Assembly (NCBI GenBank): GCA_902802795.1
Contig: CADCNI010000034.1
Span: forward strand, 1-64,000
DNA from: an uncultured Ruminococcus sp.
Lineage (GTDB): Bacteria > Bacillota > Clostridia > Oscillospirales > Acutalibacteraceae
DNA length: 64,000 bases
Direction of reading: 5' to 3'
Shown: piece after piece, positions 25,213 to 34,176 of the stretch
Layout: each line of letters starts with the position of its first letter
Position numbering within the stretch: the stretch's first letter is position 1
Translations under genes and position numbers: made by a program
The notes under the pieces: generated by a model
What the model was told of the DNA's origin: nothing
Databases searched by the model: none
The model's input: the letters and a program-made list of their open reading frames with translations, nothing else

Positions 25213-25744
25213 GCTGATCGTCCCCTTTCACTGCTGTCACTTTTTCCGTTTTCTCTGTTTTCTTCTCCCGTTCCACATATTCCGCATACTGTTTTTTGGC
25301 CCGTGCCAGCAATCCCTTGACGCTGTCCTCTGTCTTGTCCAGCACTTGTGCGGTTTCCTTGACGGAGTAGCCAAAATAGAACCGCATGAGAAGCACCGTG
25401 CGGTGATCCTCGCTCAGCTTGCCGAGCATGGCTTCAAAGTCGGTGCGTTCGTCTACACGCCGCAGAAAATCCTCGTCCGAAATCCTGTTTTCCAGGTCGC
25501 TGTCTTCCACATCCGCCCGTTTGAGAAATTCAAAACGGCGGTACATATTCTTCGCCGTGTTGATCGTGACCCTGATAAACCATGCCTGCGCGTGGGTTTC
25601 ATCTTTGAATTTCGGCTTTTTCTCTATGTAGCGGCAGAAAACGTCCTGATATACGTCGTCCGCGTCGGCAAGCTGCTTGGTGCGTGCTTTTGCCAGCACA
25701 TAAACCAGATCGGAATATTTGTTTACGGTTTCATCAATTGTCAT
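25205..25744 (-). CDS. ECF-type RNA polymerase sigma factor
   Basis: A 179-residue sigma-70 family protein. Region 2 includes DADDVYQDVFCRYIEKKP and the core-binding/-10 segment. Region 4 includes LSEDHRTVLLMRFYFGYSVKE and the helix-turn-helix up to VKGLLARAKKQY. The C-terminus adds a Lys/Glu tail. It is the first gene of a two-gene unit with the anti-sigma protein and is probably autoregulated. AGAGGAGGT precedes the ATG. Targets cannot be told from this window. Confidence 0.92.
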   Translation of the reverse strand: MTIDETVNKYSDLVYVLAKARTKQLADADDVYQDVFCRYIEKKPKFKDETHAQAWFIRVTINTAKNMYRRFEFLKRADVEDSDLENRISDEDFLRRVDERTDFEAMLGKLSEDHRTVLLMRFYFGYSVKETAQVLDKTEDSVKGLLARAKKQYAEYVEREKKTEKTEKVTAVKGDDQHD

Positions 25745-25825
25745 GTTTTTTACCTCCTCTTACACTATATAAACAATTGAAGGCTGACAAATGAGCCGCG
25801 TTTTTTGGAAATTTTTTAAGAAAAA

Positions 25826-25860
25826 GAAAAAACGCCCACGACCAGACGAGAGCGTTTTTT
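25826..25860 (-). terminator. Terminator downstream of galT
   Basis: AAAAAACGC pairs with GCGTTTTTT, giving a short GC stem with a T-run on the minus strand. A second hairpin (GGAACG...CGTTCC, about 25862-25900) precedes it. Confidence 0.65.
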
Positions 25861-25953
25861 CAGGAACGTTGAGCCCCCGCCAAATAAGGGTAGAGGAGCG
25901 TTCCAATTGTATTGTAGCACACGACAATATGAAAATCAACACAAATTGATAAA

Positions 25954-27441
25954 TCAAAGCGTTCCGATAAACCGCATAAACGCCGCCTTGCCGTCGTCGT
26001 CCCGCTTGTATACGCCCGCGTCCTCCAGAACGTGCAGGAAGACCTTGCCGACTTCCTGTTCGAGCGCCGCGTGAATCTGCTCCCGCTTCTTTCCCGTAAG
26101 TTCCGGCAGGAACGCTGCCGCCCATTCCGCGTGCTTGGCGATAGATGCCTCCGACGCGATATCCTTGCCTTCGAGAATGAACCGCTCCATCAGATCCAGC
26201 TCCTTCTGGAGCCGCGCGGGAAGCACCGCCAGCCCCATGACCTCGATCAGACCGATATTCTCTTTCTTGATGTGGTGCCACTCGGCGTGCGGATGATAGA
26301 GTCCCATGGGATGTTCGGGGGTGGTGAGGTTGTTGCGCAGGCACAGATCCAGCTCGTAATCCTCTCCCCGCCTACGGGCAATGGGGGTGATGGTGTTATG
26401 CGGCACGCCGTCCGTCTCCGCCAGAATCATGGCGTTCTCATCGGTATAGCCGCGCCACTTCGCCAGAATATGCGAAGCCAGCCGCACGAGTTTGTCCGCG
26501 TCGGCGCTTCTCAGACGGATGACCGACAGGGGCCATTTCACGATGCCGCAGGTCACGTCCTCGAACCCCGGCACGGTAAATTCCTGCTCCACGGGCGCTT
26601 TCTCCATCGCGAAGGTGTAGCGACCGCCCTGAAAATGGTCGTGACTGAGGATGGAACCGCCCACAATAGGCAGATCGGCATTGGAGCCGACAAAATAGTG
26701 CGGGAATTGCCGCACAAAATCCATGAGCCGCGCAAAGGCGCGCCCATCAATCTTCATGGGAATATGGCGGCTGTTGAACACGATGCAATGCTCATGGTAA
26801 TAGACGTAGGGCGAATACTGGAAAAACCAGCTTTCGCCGCACAGACCGAGCGGAATGATGCGGTGATTGGCGCGCGCGGGATGCCCGATGCGTCCCGCGT
26901 AGCCCTCATTTTCCAGACAAAGCTGGCAGAGCGGATAGGCGGTGGACTGCGCCTTGCCCGCCGCCGCGATGTCACGCGGGTCTTTCTCCGGCTTGGAGAG
27001 GTTGATCGTGATGTCGATTTCGCCGTATTCGCTGTCAAATTTCCAGCGACGGTCGCGGGCAATGCGGTCGCGGCGGATGTAGTTGGTGGCTTGACTGAAC
27101 CGGTAATAATCGTCGGTCGCGGCGACGGGGGATTCCTCCCGGTACAGCCGCCAAAATTTTTCCGTCACCTGCGACGGGAACGGCGTGAGGCAGTCCATCA
27201 GCTTGGTGTCGAAGATATCGCGGTTTTCGCCCGAATCCGCGATAATCCCCTTGCTGACAGCGCAGTCGGTCAGCGCCGCAAGCATCTCGGGCAGCGTCAT
27301 TTCTACAGGCGGCGCCGCCTCATAGCTGTCCTCCCGCAGCAAGTCCAAAATCCGGTTGCGCACATAGACGGTATCGGTTTCTCCGATCAGCCCCGTCTCG
27401 TGACCGTAACGCACCAAAGCGTCAATGGCTTGATAAATCAT
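25954..27441 (-). CDS. galT: UDP-glucose--hexose-1-phosphate uridylyltransferase (Firmicute type)
   Basis: A 495-residue Leloir-pathway enzyme exchanging galactose-1-phosphate and UDP-glucose. It is the long GalT2 type typical of Firmicutes. GGSILSHDHFQGG, IRRDRIARDRRW and LCLRNNLTTPEHPMGLYHPH are visible. The ATG at 27441 has AGGAGG 8 bases upstream; the open frame continues 49 codons further only because it crosses a MITE. It follows galK on the same strand with a 212-base gap that contains the MITE. galE is not in the window. Confidence 0.94.
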   Translation of the reverse strand: MIYQAIDALVRYGHETGLIGETDTVYVRNRILDLLREDSYEAAPPVEMTLPEMLAALTDCAVSKGIIADSGENRDIFDTKLMDCLTPFPSQVTEKFWRLYREESPVAATDDYYRFSQATNYIRRDRIARDRRWKFDSEYGEIDITINLSKPEKDPRDIAAAGKAQSTAYPLCQLCLENEGYAGRIGHPARANHRIIPLGLCGESWFFQYSPYVYYHEHCIVFNSRHIPMKIDGRAFARLMDFVRQFPHYFVGSNADLPIVGGSILSHDHFQGGRYTFAMEKAPVEQEFTVPGFEDVTCGIVKWPLSVIRLRSADADKLVRLASHILAKWRGYTDENAMILAETDGVPHNTITPIARRRGEDYELDLCLRNNLTTPEHPMGLYHPHAEWHHIKKENIGLIEVMGLAVLPARLQKELDLMERFILEGKDIASEASIAKHAEWAAAFLPELTGKKREQIHAALEQEVGKVFLHVLEDAGVYKRDDDGKAAFMRFIGTL

Positions 27442-27456
27442 AGGAATACCTCCTAT

Positions 27457-27570
27457 TATAGCAATCCAAACAAACAAAAAGACAAGTTCGTCGCGCTGGC
27501 GAGCACATGGCTGCGTTGTCGTCCTAGGTGGGCGCCAGCCCACCGTCGTCCTCCGCCTTGCCCTGCACTT
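27457..27570. mobile_element. MITE family A, copy 2 (right end lost)
   Basis: It begins TATAGCAATCCAAACAAAC 15 bases upstream of the galT start and matches the family through the CACCGTCGTCC region and on into CTCCGCCTTGCCCTGCACT. The right terminal repeat is then missing. It retains the 21 bp (around TGCGTTGTCGTCCTAGGTGGG) that copy 1 lacks. It lies between galK and galT. Downstream, 27610-27650 is a (TTATTTA)n simple tract. Confidence 0.82.
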
Positions 27571-27652
27571 GTGAAGTGGGAAGTTCAAACTTTATTCAGC
27601 GCGAAGCGCTCATTTTCTATTATTTATTATTTATTATTTATTATTTATTCTC

Positions 27653-28828
27653 TTAGCGCACGAATGTGCGCGCTTCCGCTCCTTCGCCGGGGCGTATGAT
27701 GTAGGTGGGGGCTTCGATGCCGAATCGGTCGCGGTAAGCAGCAGTGATGCTTTGGCAAAACGCCTGCACCGCGTCCTTTTGCACCAGATTGACGGTGCAG
27801 CCGCCGAAGCCGCCGCCTGTCATGCGCGCACCGTAAACGCCGTCGATCTGCTGCGCCGTTTTCACGAGAAAATCCAGCTCGGCGCAGGACACCTCATAAT
27901 CATCCCGCAGGGAACGGTGGGATTCGTTCATCAGCCGCCCGAACGCCGCGAGGTCGCCCTTTTGGAGTGCCGCTGCCGCCTGCGTGGTGCGTGCGTTTTC
28001 ATACACCGCGTGTTTCGCCCTGCGGCGGCAGACTTCGTCGGGAATCGCGTCCTTGTACCTCTCGAATTCTTCCGGCGAAAGGGCGCAGAGCGCGGAAACC
28101 TTCCCCTTCCCCGCCAGCGCGGACAGCGCCGCTTCGCATTCCCGCCGACGGTCGTTATAAGCGGAAGAGACCAGCGAATGCTTGACCCCGCTGTTGACGA
28201 TGACAATCGCCGCCTTGCTGCTGTCAATCGGCGCGTAATCGAACGCCAGTGTATGGGTATCGAGCAAAACAGCATGATCCTGCCGTCCCATCGCGCTGGC
28301 GAACTGGTCCATAATGCCGCAGTTCACGCCAATAAAACGGTTCTCCGCAAACTGCCCGAACACCGCGATTTGCTGCGGCGTGACGGGAATACCGTACAGC
28401 TTGCGCAGGACGGTGCCTGTCAGCACTTCGAGCGCGGCGGAGGAGGAAAGCCCTGCGCCGTCCGGCAGGTTGCCGGCAAAGACAAAATCCGCCCCGCTTT
28501 CGAGCGGATAGCCGAAGCGCGCAAAGGTCAGAATGACGCTTTTGGGATAATCGCACCAGTTCCCTCCTATATCAAGTTCATCGAGAGAGCACTTCAAAAC
28601 CCCCGCATCGGGGAAATTGGCGGAATAGAAGCACAGCAGTCTGTCCTCACGGCGCGCGGCGGCACAGGCAATGCCCAGATCAATGGCGCAGGGGAAGACC
28701 TGTCCGCCGTTGTAATCGGTGTGTTCCCCGATCAGGTTCACCCGCCCGGGCGCAAAGCCGCAGACCTCCGGCTCCCGTTCATACACGGAACCAAAGAGCG
28801 CAGCTACTTCGCCGCGTGAAATCTGCAT
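27653..28828 (-). CDS. galK: Galactokinase
   Basis: A 391-residue GHMP kinase that phosphorylates galactose at C1 with ATP. It has the galactokinase signature GRVNLIGEHTDYNGG, the ATP loop GAGLSSSAALEV and the C-terminal GARMTGGGFGGCTVNLV. The ATG at 28828 is chosen because GGGAGGA is 7 bases upstream of it, while the ATG at 28834 abuts the binding site. It is the first gene of a galK-galT unit and works with the upstream alpha- and beta-galactosidases. Confidence 0.95.
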   Translation of the reverse strand: MQISRGEVAALFGSVYEREPEVCGFAPGRVNLIGEHTDYNGGQVFPCAIDLGIACAAARREDRLLCFYSANFPDAGVLKCSLDELDIGGNWCDYPKSVILTFARFGYPLESGADFVFAGNLPDGAGLSSSAALEVLTGTVLRKLYGIPVTPQQIAVFGQFAENRFIGVNCGIMDQFASAMGRQDHAVLLDTHTLAFDYAPIDSSKAAIVIVNSGVKHSLVSSAYNDRRRECEAALSALAGKGKVSALCALSPEEFERYKDAIPDEVCRRRAKHAVYENARTTQAAAALQKGDLAAFGRLMNESHRSLRDDYEVSCAELDFLVKTAQQIDGVYGARMTGGGFGGCTVNLVQKDAVQAFCQSITAAYRDRFGIEAPTYIIRPGEGAEARTFVR

Positions 28829-28949
28829 AAACATTCCTCCCTGAATGATGGTTTTTTTATGATTTTATTATAAACGATACCGCCGGAAAATGCAAGGGTA
28901 TGGGATGATTTTGCGGAAAAGTGCTTGATACATTCCTGATTGCAATGCA

Positions 28950-28991
28950 CAAACCCCCGAAAACAGCCAAACCGCTGCTTTCGGGGGTTGT
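28950..28991 (-). terminator. Probable terminator after the small CSIC protein gene
   Basis: CAAACCCCCGAAA pairs with TTTCGGGGGTTG around a 16-base loop. The T-run on the minus strand is short (GTTTG), so termination is likely but not certain. Confidence 0.55.
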
Positions 28992-29010
28992 ATCGGTTGT
29001 GGGAAAACTA

Positions 29011-29238
29011 TCAATACACTTTTTCAATAGGTTCATCGCCAAGGCCGTAAAGCTGGCGGAATTTTTTCAAATCTCGTTCGCTTTGCAGCAGCATGATATC
29101 CTCGATCTTTCCGGTGGTCTTGTCGCGGAAACCCGCCACCTGTTCGCCCGTGCATATGCTGCACCGAATAACCGGTGTATATGCGGCGGGGTCGTATTGC
29201 TTGCCGACGTTCTTTTTTCTGAACAAATGTACGATCAT
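29011..29238 (-). CDS. Small conserved protein with a CSIC motif
   Basis: A 75-residue soluble protein with TPVIRCSICTGEQVAGFRD in the middle and a charged C-terminal helix. Proteins of this size and pattern are widespread in gut Clostridia, but I know of no established function. Two cysteines spaced CxxC could bind a metal as a dimer. GGAGG is placed 7 bases before the ATG. It stands alone. Confidence 0.72.
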   Translation of the reverse strand: MIVHLFRKKNVGKQYDPAAYTPVIRCSICTGEQVAGFRDKTTGKIEDIMLLQSERDLKKFRQLYGLGDEPIEKVY

Positions 29239-29472
29239 CAGTCATCCTCCTTGATCTCATTCCTATGGATGTATATGGTATCGTGCGGGAGATTCCGCTT
29301 TGACAGAATTCCGCTTTGACAGACAGGGAGACCTGCCTCATTCCCCCTCGACAGAGCGGCAAAAACGCCGCGTCTGCTCACCGCTTTTTTTCACTGTCAT
29401 CATGCTCCCCGCACGCGCCGCAGTCGGAGCGTGCCACGGACTCCATATGTCGTGCGTTTTGCATCTTTCCTG

Positions 29473-29685
29473 TCAATGTCAATCACTTAACGCCAGTCAC
29501 TCCCTCCGTCTCGCCTGCGGCGAGCCACCTCCCCTTGTATCGCTTGCGATACAGGAAAGAGGGAGGCAATCGTTGGCTCCCTCTTTGAGGGGGCTGTCGG
29601 CGCAGCCGACTGGGGGAGTGAAAAACGCGCTTGATTTTTTTATAAGGTATGGTGCACACAATAGTGCCTTAAGTGATTGACATTG
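29473..29685. mobile_element. MITE family B, 213 bp, with target duplication
   Basis: Perfect 17-bp terminal inverted repeats (CAATGTCAATCACTTAA at 29473-29489; its complement at 29669-29685) enclose a palindrome-rich body. The 10-bp sequence TCTTTCCTGT flanks both ends exactly (29463-29472 and 29686-29695), a target-site duplication. The body contains CACTCCCTCC and GGGGGAGTG arms and a cgctTGCGATAC-type hairpin. Bodies of this kind are, as I recall, common intergenic repeats in gut Firmicutes. No coding capacity. The rest of 29239-29727 shows nothing else. Confidence 0.88.
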
Positions 29686-29727
29686 TCTTTCCTGTATGTA
29701 TTATTCTTTCCATTACTATTTACTCTT

Positions 29728-30324
29728 TCAAATCTTCACTGATAAGAATCGGCTGCCCTTTTCCGCAAACCGCCAGTTAAATGCCGCCGCTTCCTCGGCA
29801 TAGTCAATATTGACCCGCCTGCCCCGCAGAATCTCCGGTCGGAATCCGTCATCCTCCAGCCACATCCTGTTCCCGCACAAATCCTCCCCGTACAGGTCGC
29901 GGGTAATGCCCATTGCCATACACAGCTTGCCGGGACCGCTGCACAGACGGCGGAGCTTGTCCGTACCCCGCCGCCGCTCCATCAGAGAAATCCCTTCGAG
30001 CGGCTCCAGCGCGCGCAGGAAAATACAGTGCGGCACGCCTGTCCGGTTGACGATAATATTCATACAGTCATACATCCCGTAGATGATGTAAACGTAAGCG
30101 TGTCCCCCTTCCCCGTACATCACTTCGGTGCGTGCCGTGCGCCGACCGCCGTAAGCGTGGCAGCCCTTGTCGTTCTCGCCCATATAGGCCTCCAGTTCCA
30201 CGATTCTGCCCGCCGTCAGTCCTTCGGGCGCATCGTGCACCAGCACCTTGCCCACCAATTTCTCCGCCGCGACCAGTCCGTCGCATAGATAAAAATCCCG
30301 CGGGAGCTTGTTTCCGCATACCAT
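29728..30324 (-). CDS. 3-methyladenine DNA glycosylase (AAG/MPG type)
   Basis: A 198-residue base-excision repair enzyme that removes alkylated purines. GRIVELEAYMGENDKGCHAYGG and YVYIIYGMYDCMNIIV are the family's active-site and DNA-intercalating regions, in which the Glu of VELEAY activates water. SGPGKLCMAMGI also matches. The length is normal. The ATG at 30324 follows GAGGTGAT; the frame upstream runs through a simple AGTGGGGAGTGGAGAG tract and is not coding. Confidence 0.92.
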   Translation of the reverse strand: MVCGNKLPRDFYLCDGLVAAEKLVGKVLVHDAPEGLTAGRIVELEAYMGENDKGCHAYGGRRTARTEVMYGEGGHAYVYIIYGMYDCMNIIVNRTGVPHCIFLRALEPLEGISLMERRRGTDKLRRLCSGPGKLCMAMGITRDLYGEDLCGNRMWLEDDGFRPEILRGRRVNIDYAEEAAAFNWRFAEKGSRFLSVKI

Positions 30325-30421
30325 TGTAACTATCACCTCGCTTTTTCTTCTTTTTTCTTTTTCTCTCCACTCCCCACTTCCCACTCTCCACTCTCCACTA
30401 AATTTTCATTTATATCATTTT

Positions 30422-31495
30422 TCACTCCACCGTCGCGGGATGCTCCAGCGCATAGTCGGCTGCTTCCGTCGCTGCTTTCTCCTGCAATTCCACATATTCC
30501 TCCAGACAGAGGTTATGCAGATACATATACGCGGCGTGATTGACCCCCACATAGCGGATATGCCACGGCTCATATTCGATGCGCGTGATGTCCTCCTTAT
30601 CGGCCGGATAACGGATGATAAAGCCGTACTTGTAAGCGTTCTCCGCCAGCCATTTGCCCTCCGGCGTGTTCTGGTAGCTGTGGTCGGTACTGCTGTCGTT
30701 GCTCACATCAATGGTGTTGCCCATCTGGTGTTCGGAATTGCCCGGCGTCTGTGTCGTTTGCAGCGCCAAGGCACGCGCCTCCGTGGATGTCTTGCCCTGC
30801 GCCATATAACCCTTCACTGCTTTGTCGTAAAGCTCCGTCTGTCTGGCGTAGCTGCGGTAAGCGCTGATGATGTGCATCTTCATATCCGACCCCAGCTCCG
30901 CACGCATCGCGTCCAGCATTTTGAGGTATTCCCGAAACGTCGCCGCCGAGACATAGAGCGACGTGTAGTTTTGCGCGACGTATTGAGTGGGGATTTTCAT
31001 GAGATCATCAGCCGCGAAATCAGAAGGCAGCGTGTTGCAGTAATTGGCAATGGGCAGCGTTTCGTAATACAGAGGCGGCAGGGTGCTGTCCTCGGACAGC
31101 GGCTTGTGCTTGGCGATCACCGTCACCTGCGCGCTGTAATCACCTGATGTGACGCCCAACACCGTTTCCCCGCTGCCGGCCGCCACAATCTTTCCCTTTT
31201 CCACGGTCAGTACGCCGTCATCCGCCAGCTCCCACGTATAGGAAACTTTCGCGTTTTTTGGCACGGCAACAGGCTGAATTTCCAGCGCGTCCCCTACATA
31301 AACCGCCGTTTTTTTGTCCGGAAACGACACAGATTGCAGTTCCTTGTCCAGCCTCATCACGGCGCTGCGTCCCTGTGAAAATGATTTTTTCGTAATCACC
31401 GCCACCATTGCCGCCGTCAGCATTAAAAATATCGTCCGCTCCACCGCACGTGCTGTGATGGTTATATATTTTTCTTCACTGATTTTGATTTTCAT
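30422..31495 (-). CDS. D-alanyl-D-alanine carboxypeptidase, VanY type
   Basis: A 357-residue membrane-anchored wall enzyme. One N-terminal membrane segment (residues 20-38) is followed by a small Ig-like (Big_2) domain around residues 60-125 and a zinc peptidase domain. SAYRSYARQTELY, PGNSEHQMGNTIDV and EPWHIRYVG carry the three zinc ligands and the catalytic Glu of the M15B/VanY family. It trims terminal D-Ala from peptidoglycan stems. There are no vanA/B-type ligase genes nearby, so it is a housekeeping wall enzyme rather than a resistance cassette. AGAGG precedes the ATG. Confidence 0.92.
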   Translation of the reverse strand: MKIKISEEKYITITARAVERTIFLMLTAAMVAVITKKSFSQGRSAVMRLDKELQSVSFPDKKTAVYVGDALEIQPVAVPKNAKVSYTWELADDGVLTVEKGKIVAAGSGETVLGVTSGDYSAQVTVIAKHKPLSEDSTLPPLYYETLPIANYCNTLPSDFAADDLMKIPTQYVAQNYTSLYVSAATFREYLKMLDAMRAELGSDMKMHIISAYRSYARQTELYDKAVKGYMAQGKTSTEARALALQTTQTPGNSEHQMGNTIDVSNDSSTDHSYQNTPEGKWLAENAYKYGFIIRYPADKEDITRIEYEPWHIRYVGVNHAAYMYLHNLCLEEYVELQEKAATEAADYALEHPATVE

Positions 31496-31593
31496 AAACC
31501 GACCTCTTTACGATCATTTACATCTGTATTATTGTATGAATTATCTGGCGTTATAGCCATAGAAATGATTCCGTCAGTACGGAAATACCGTCA

Positions 31594-31640
31594 AAAAACA
31601 GCCGCACGCTGAATGTTTTATCCGGAGTACGGCTGTTTTT
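31594..31640 (-). terminator. Terminator of the LCP gene
   Basis: AAAAACAGCCG pairs with CGGCTGTTTTT, with T-runs on both strands. It lies 28 bases past the LCP stop and upstream of the VanY gene. Confidence 0.8.
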
Positions 31641-31667
31641 GATTTTACCGCGCAGGCGGTCGGCCAC

Positions 31668-33698
31668 TTATCCCACAGCTTGTGCGGAAGTAGTTGTCGT
31701 GGTCTTTTTGGCAGTAGACGCCGTTTTCTTGGCAGTAGACGTCGTTTTCTTGGCAGTAGACGTCGTTTTCTTGGCAGTAGACGTCGTTTTCTTGGCAGTG
31801 GATTGGGTCGTGCCGCCCTTAGCGGTAGTGGATTGGGTGGTGCTGCCGTTCGCCGCCGTAGTGGCGGAGCCGTCGCCTGCCTCCGTGGTGGTTGTTTTTT
31901 TGGTGGTCACGTTGGAATTGGCAATACCCTTGAGGTCAGGAAGGAAGATGTTGCGGATTTCCTTCTGGTTGCCTTCATAAGTCATATCGTCGTCATAAAT
32001 AAATTTAATCAGTTCCTTGGAGTTGACATTGAGATTGGCCGCCAGCACTTCGTTGCCGTTGCTCATGTGCTGCACGCTGTAACTGCCCTTGATGGGAATG
32101 GAAATCTGCTTTGTCTCATAATTCATGATCTCCGCCGCCTCCGTCACCAGTCCCACCAGCTCCGCCTTGGTAAAGTCGGTGGTGACATATTCCAGACAGC
32201 TATAGGCAATGCTGACCAGATCCATCGTTTTGAGATCCTTCAGTTCCGTGATGATCTCGGTCAGCACCTTGCGCTGGCGCTTGGTACGGCCGAAGTCCGA
32301 GTCGATTTTACGGATACGCGCGTAGTTCAGCGCCTCCGCACCGTTCATATAATAGGTGCCCTTGCCTTTGGAGAAGCGGGGGAACAGACCGTATTTTTCA
32401 TGACTGCACATATAGCGCGCTTCGGAGGCGGTGACGGTGATCTTGATGCCGCCTTTGCCGTTGAGCTTGCCGATCTTGTTGACCACGGTTTTGAATGCGT
32501 TGAAGTCAATAATGATATACTTGTCCACCGAAATGCCGAGATTGGCCTCGATGGTCTGTTTCAGCAGATCCACGCCGCCTACCGAGTAGGCCGAATTCAG
32601 CTTGGTGCCGTATTTGCCCGGAATCTTGATGTAAAGGTCACGCAGGAAGGAAATCATCTTGATCTTTTTGTGCTTGCGGTCAATCGTGACCATCATCATA
32701 GCGTCGCTTCGACCCGCCTCTTTCATGGAACGGCGGTCGCTGCCGATGAGAAGCACGTTTTCGATATCCGCGTCGAACATCACCGCGTCGGGCAGTTCGA
32801 TCTCGCTGTCGTCCACGTCTTCCAATCCGGCAGCGTCTTCGTCCGCCTCGGCATTGACACTTAGATTCATCGTATTCGCGCCGCCGCTGCCGCCTTTCTT
32901 TGTGGATGCGCTGTCCACAAAATTCATGCGGTTGAGCATGGCGCTCACGCCCAGACCCAGCAGCATCAGAAACACCAGAAACAGACTCATTGTTGTCAGC
33001 GACGCCTTCTGCCACATCTTCATGGGTTTGCGGTTGCGGCTCTTGCGCTTGTGATTGCCGCCATAGTTGATATCAGCGGCGTTGTCACCGATTGCCTTGG
33101 GAACAAAATATTCCACGTCGCGCACCACCGTGCCGGTCTTGTCTCTTTCCCGCTCTATCATCGAAGCGCCTGTGCGACTGCGTTCATAGCGCTCGTTGAA
33201 ATCTTTCTTTTCGCGGTACCGACGCGTGGCAGCTTCACGGAACGTGTCGAGCAGCGGAGGCTCTTCGTCCGGATTCCATTCCCGTTTGGTACGGGCAGAG
33301 TGGCTGTTGAAACGACCGCCGGAGGCGGCACGCCGGCTGTCGGAGGATGCGCGGCGGATATCGTTTTGCTCTTCACCGTACCGCGATGTTTCGCTATAGG
33401 GAGGCGTTCCGCTGTTTTGCGGTATTTGCCTGTCCGACACAGCCTCACTCGTCGGTAAAGGTTCCCGGATTGCGTTTCTTTCCCTGTAGGAAGATTTTTC
33501 CCCGACTGCCGCTTCACTGCGCTGACGCTCGCGGCGGTATTCGCTGAGCGGCTTGGATTCATAATCCCGTCCGCTTTCCGTATATTTCTGTTCCGTTTTA
33601 TCTCGTCTGCTTACGCCGCGTTCCACATATCCCCTCGGCACCGAATTGTTGATACGGCGCATATTTTCCGTAAGCTCCTGGCGTTCTCTGCTGTCCAT
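31668..33698 (-). CDS. LytR-CpsA-Psr (LCP) family wall-polymer transferase
   Basis: A 676-residue membrane protein. Residues 1-220 are a long, very charged Arg/Ser/Glu cytosolic region with no recognisable domain. One membrane segment lies near residues 233-253. The extracellular LCP domain follows, with NVLLIGSDRRSMKEAGRSDA, SFLRDLYIKIPG and NYARIRKIDSDFGRTKRQR, the Arg and Asp residues that bind polyprenyl pyrophosphate. Such enzymes attach teichoic acids or polysaccharides to peptidoglycan. The C-terminus is a Thr/Lys tail with five AKKTTST repeats encoded by 21-bp units at about 31710-31803. The ATG follows AAAGGGGGACG. Confidence 0.9.
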   Translation of the reverse strand: MDSRERQELTENMRRINNSVPRGYVERGVSRRDKTEQKYTESGRDYESKPLSEYRRERQRSEAAVGEKSSYRERNAIREPLPTSEAVSDRQIPQNSGTPPYSETSRYGEEQNDIRRASSDSRRAASGGRFNSHSARTKREWNPDEEPPLLDTFREAATRRYREKKDFNERYERSRTGASMIERERDKTGTVVRDVEYFVPKAIGDNAADINYGGNHKRKSRNRKPMKMWQKASLTTMSLFLVFLMLLGLGVSAMLNRMNFVDSASTKKGGSGGANTMNLSVNAEADEDAAGLEDVDDSEIELPDAVMFDADIENVLLIGSDRRSMKEAGRSDAMMMVTIDRKHKKIKMISFLRDLYIKIPGKYGTKLNSAYSVGGVDLLKQTIEANLGISVDKYIIIDFNAFKTVVNKIGKLNGKGGIKITVTASEARYMCSHEKYGLFPRFSKGKGTYYMNGAEALNYARIRKIDSDFGRTKRQRKVLTEIITELKDLKTMDLVSIAYSCLEYVTTDFTKAELVGLVTEAAEIMNYETKQISIPIKGSYSVQHMSNGNEVLAANLNVNSKELIKFIYDDDMTYEGNQKEIRNIFLPDLKGIANSNVTTKKTTTTEAGDGSATTAANGSTTQSTTAKGGTTQSTAKKTTSTAKKTTSTAKKTTSTAKKTASTAKKTTTTTSAQAVG

Positions 33699-33726
33699 CA
33701 GTTTTCGTCCCCCTTTTGCAAATCCT

Positions 33727-34176
33727 TCAATCGTCCTCGTCGCTGTCATATTCGCTGTTGTAGTCTCCGTCATAAATGATGGTGCAGACAAATTCATACA
33801 GTTCCCGCGTGACGGCCAGATCGCGCGCCGCCGCTGCCTGATCGGGCTCCTCCCATCGGTCGGAAGGATAGCGGCACTCGATGTAGTAGCTGTTGAACAG
33901 GGCTGTCTTGCCGATAAACCGCCCAAAATCGGAATTGAAACGGCACGCCTGCCGCGTCAGCCACGAAAGATTATGCCCGTCCATGTTTTGTCCGCTCACA
34001 AACAGCAGGTACGCTTTGAGCGATTTTTCAATAGTCTGCTGGCAGTGGAAGCACACCGTGTTGAGGCACACCCCTTGTCCCAGCAGCGCCGCTGCCGCCG
34101 CGAGATCCTCGCTGGCGTATTCCATCCATTCAAAATAATGACGGCTGTCGCGCTTGCCATGTCTATTCCGACTCAT
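33727..34176 (-). CDS. HEPN domain protein
   Basis: A 149-residue all-helical protein. TVCFHCQQTIEKSLKAYLL and GHNLSWLTRQA are the characteristic HEPN core, followed by YYIECRYPSDRW and an acidic tail. HEPN partners of minimal nucleotidyltransferases can be RNase toxins with an R-x4-6-H motif; that motif is not evident here. Its start overlaps the upstream nucleotidyltransferase-like gene by 14 bases, so they form a pair. Whether it is a toxin, a substrate-binding subunit or a domesticated pair is open. Confidence 0.8.
   Translation of the reverse strand: MSRNRHGKRDSRHYFEWMEYASEDLAAAAALLGQGVCLNTVCFHCQQTIEKSLKAYLLFVSGQNMDGHNLSWLTRQACRFNSDFGRFIGKTALFNSYYIECRYPSDRWEEPDQAAAARDLAVTRELYEFVCTIIYDGDYNSEYDSDEDD

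Noticed and set aside
27439..27462. TATAAT formed at the MITE-galT junction as a galT promoter
   Set aside because: Transcription would begin at or after the AGGAGG site, removing the ribosome binding site, and the nearest -35-like hexamer is 19 bases away.
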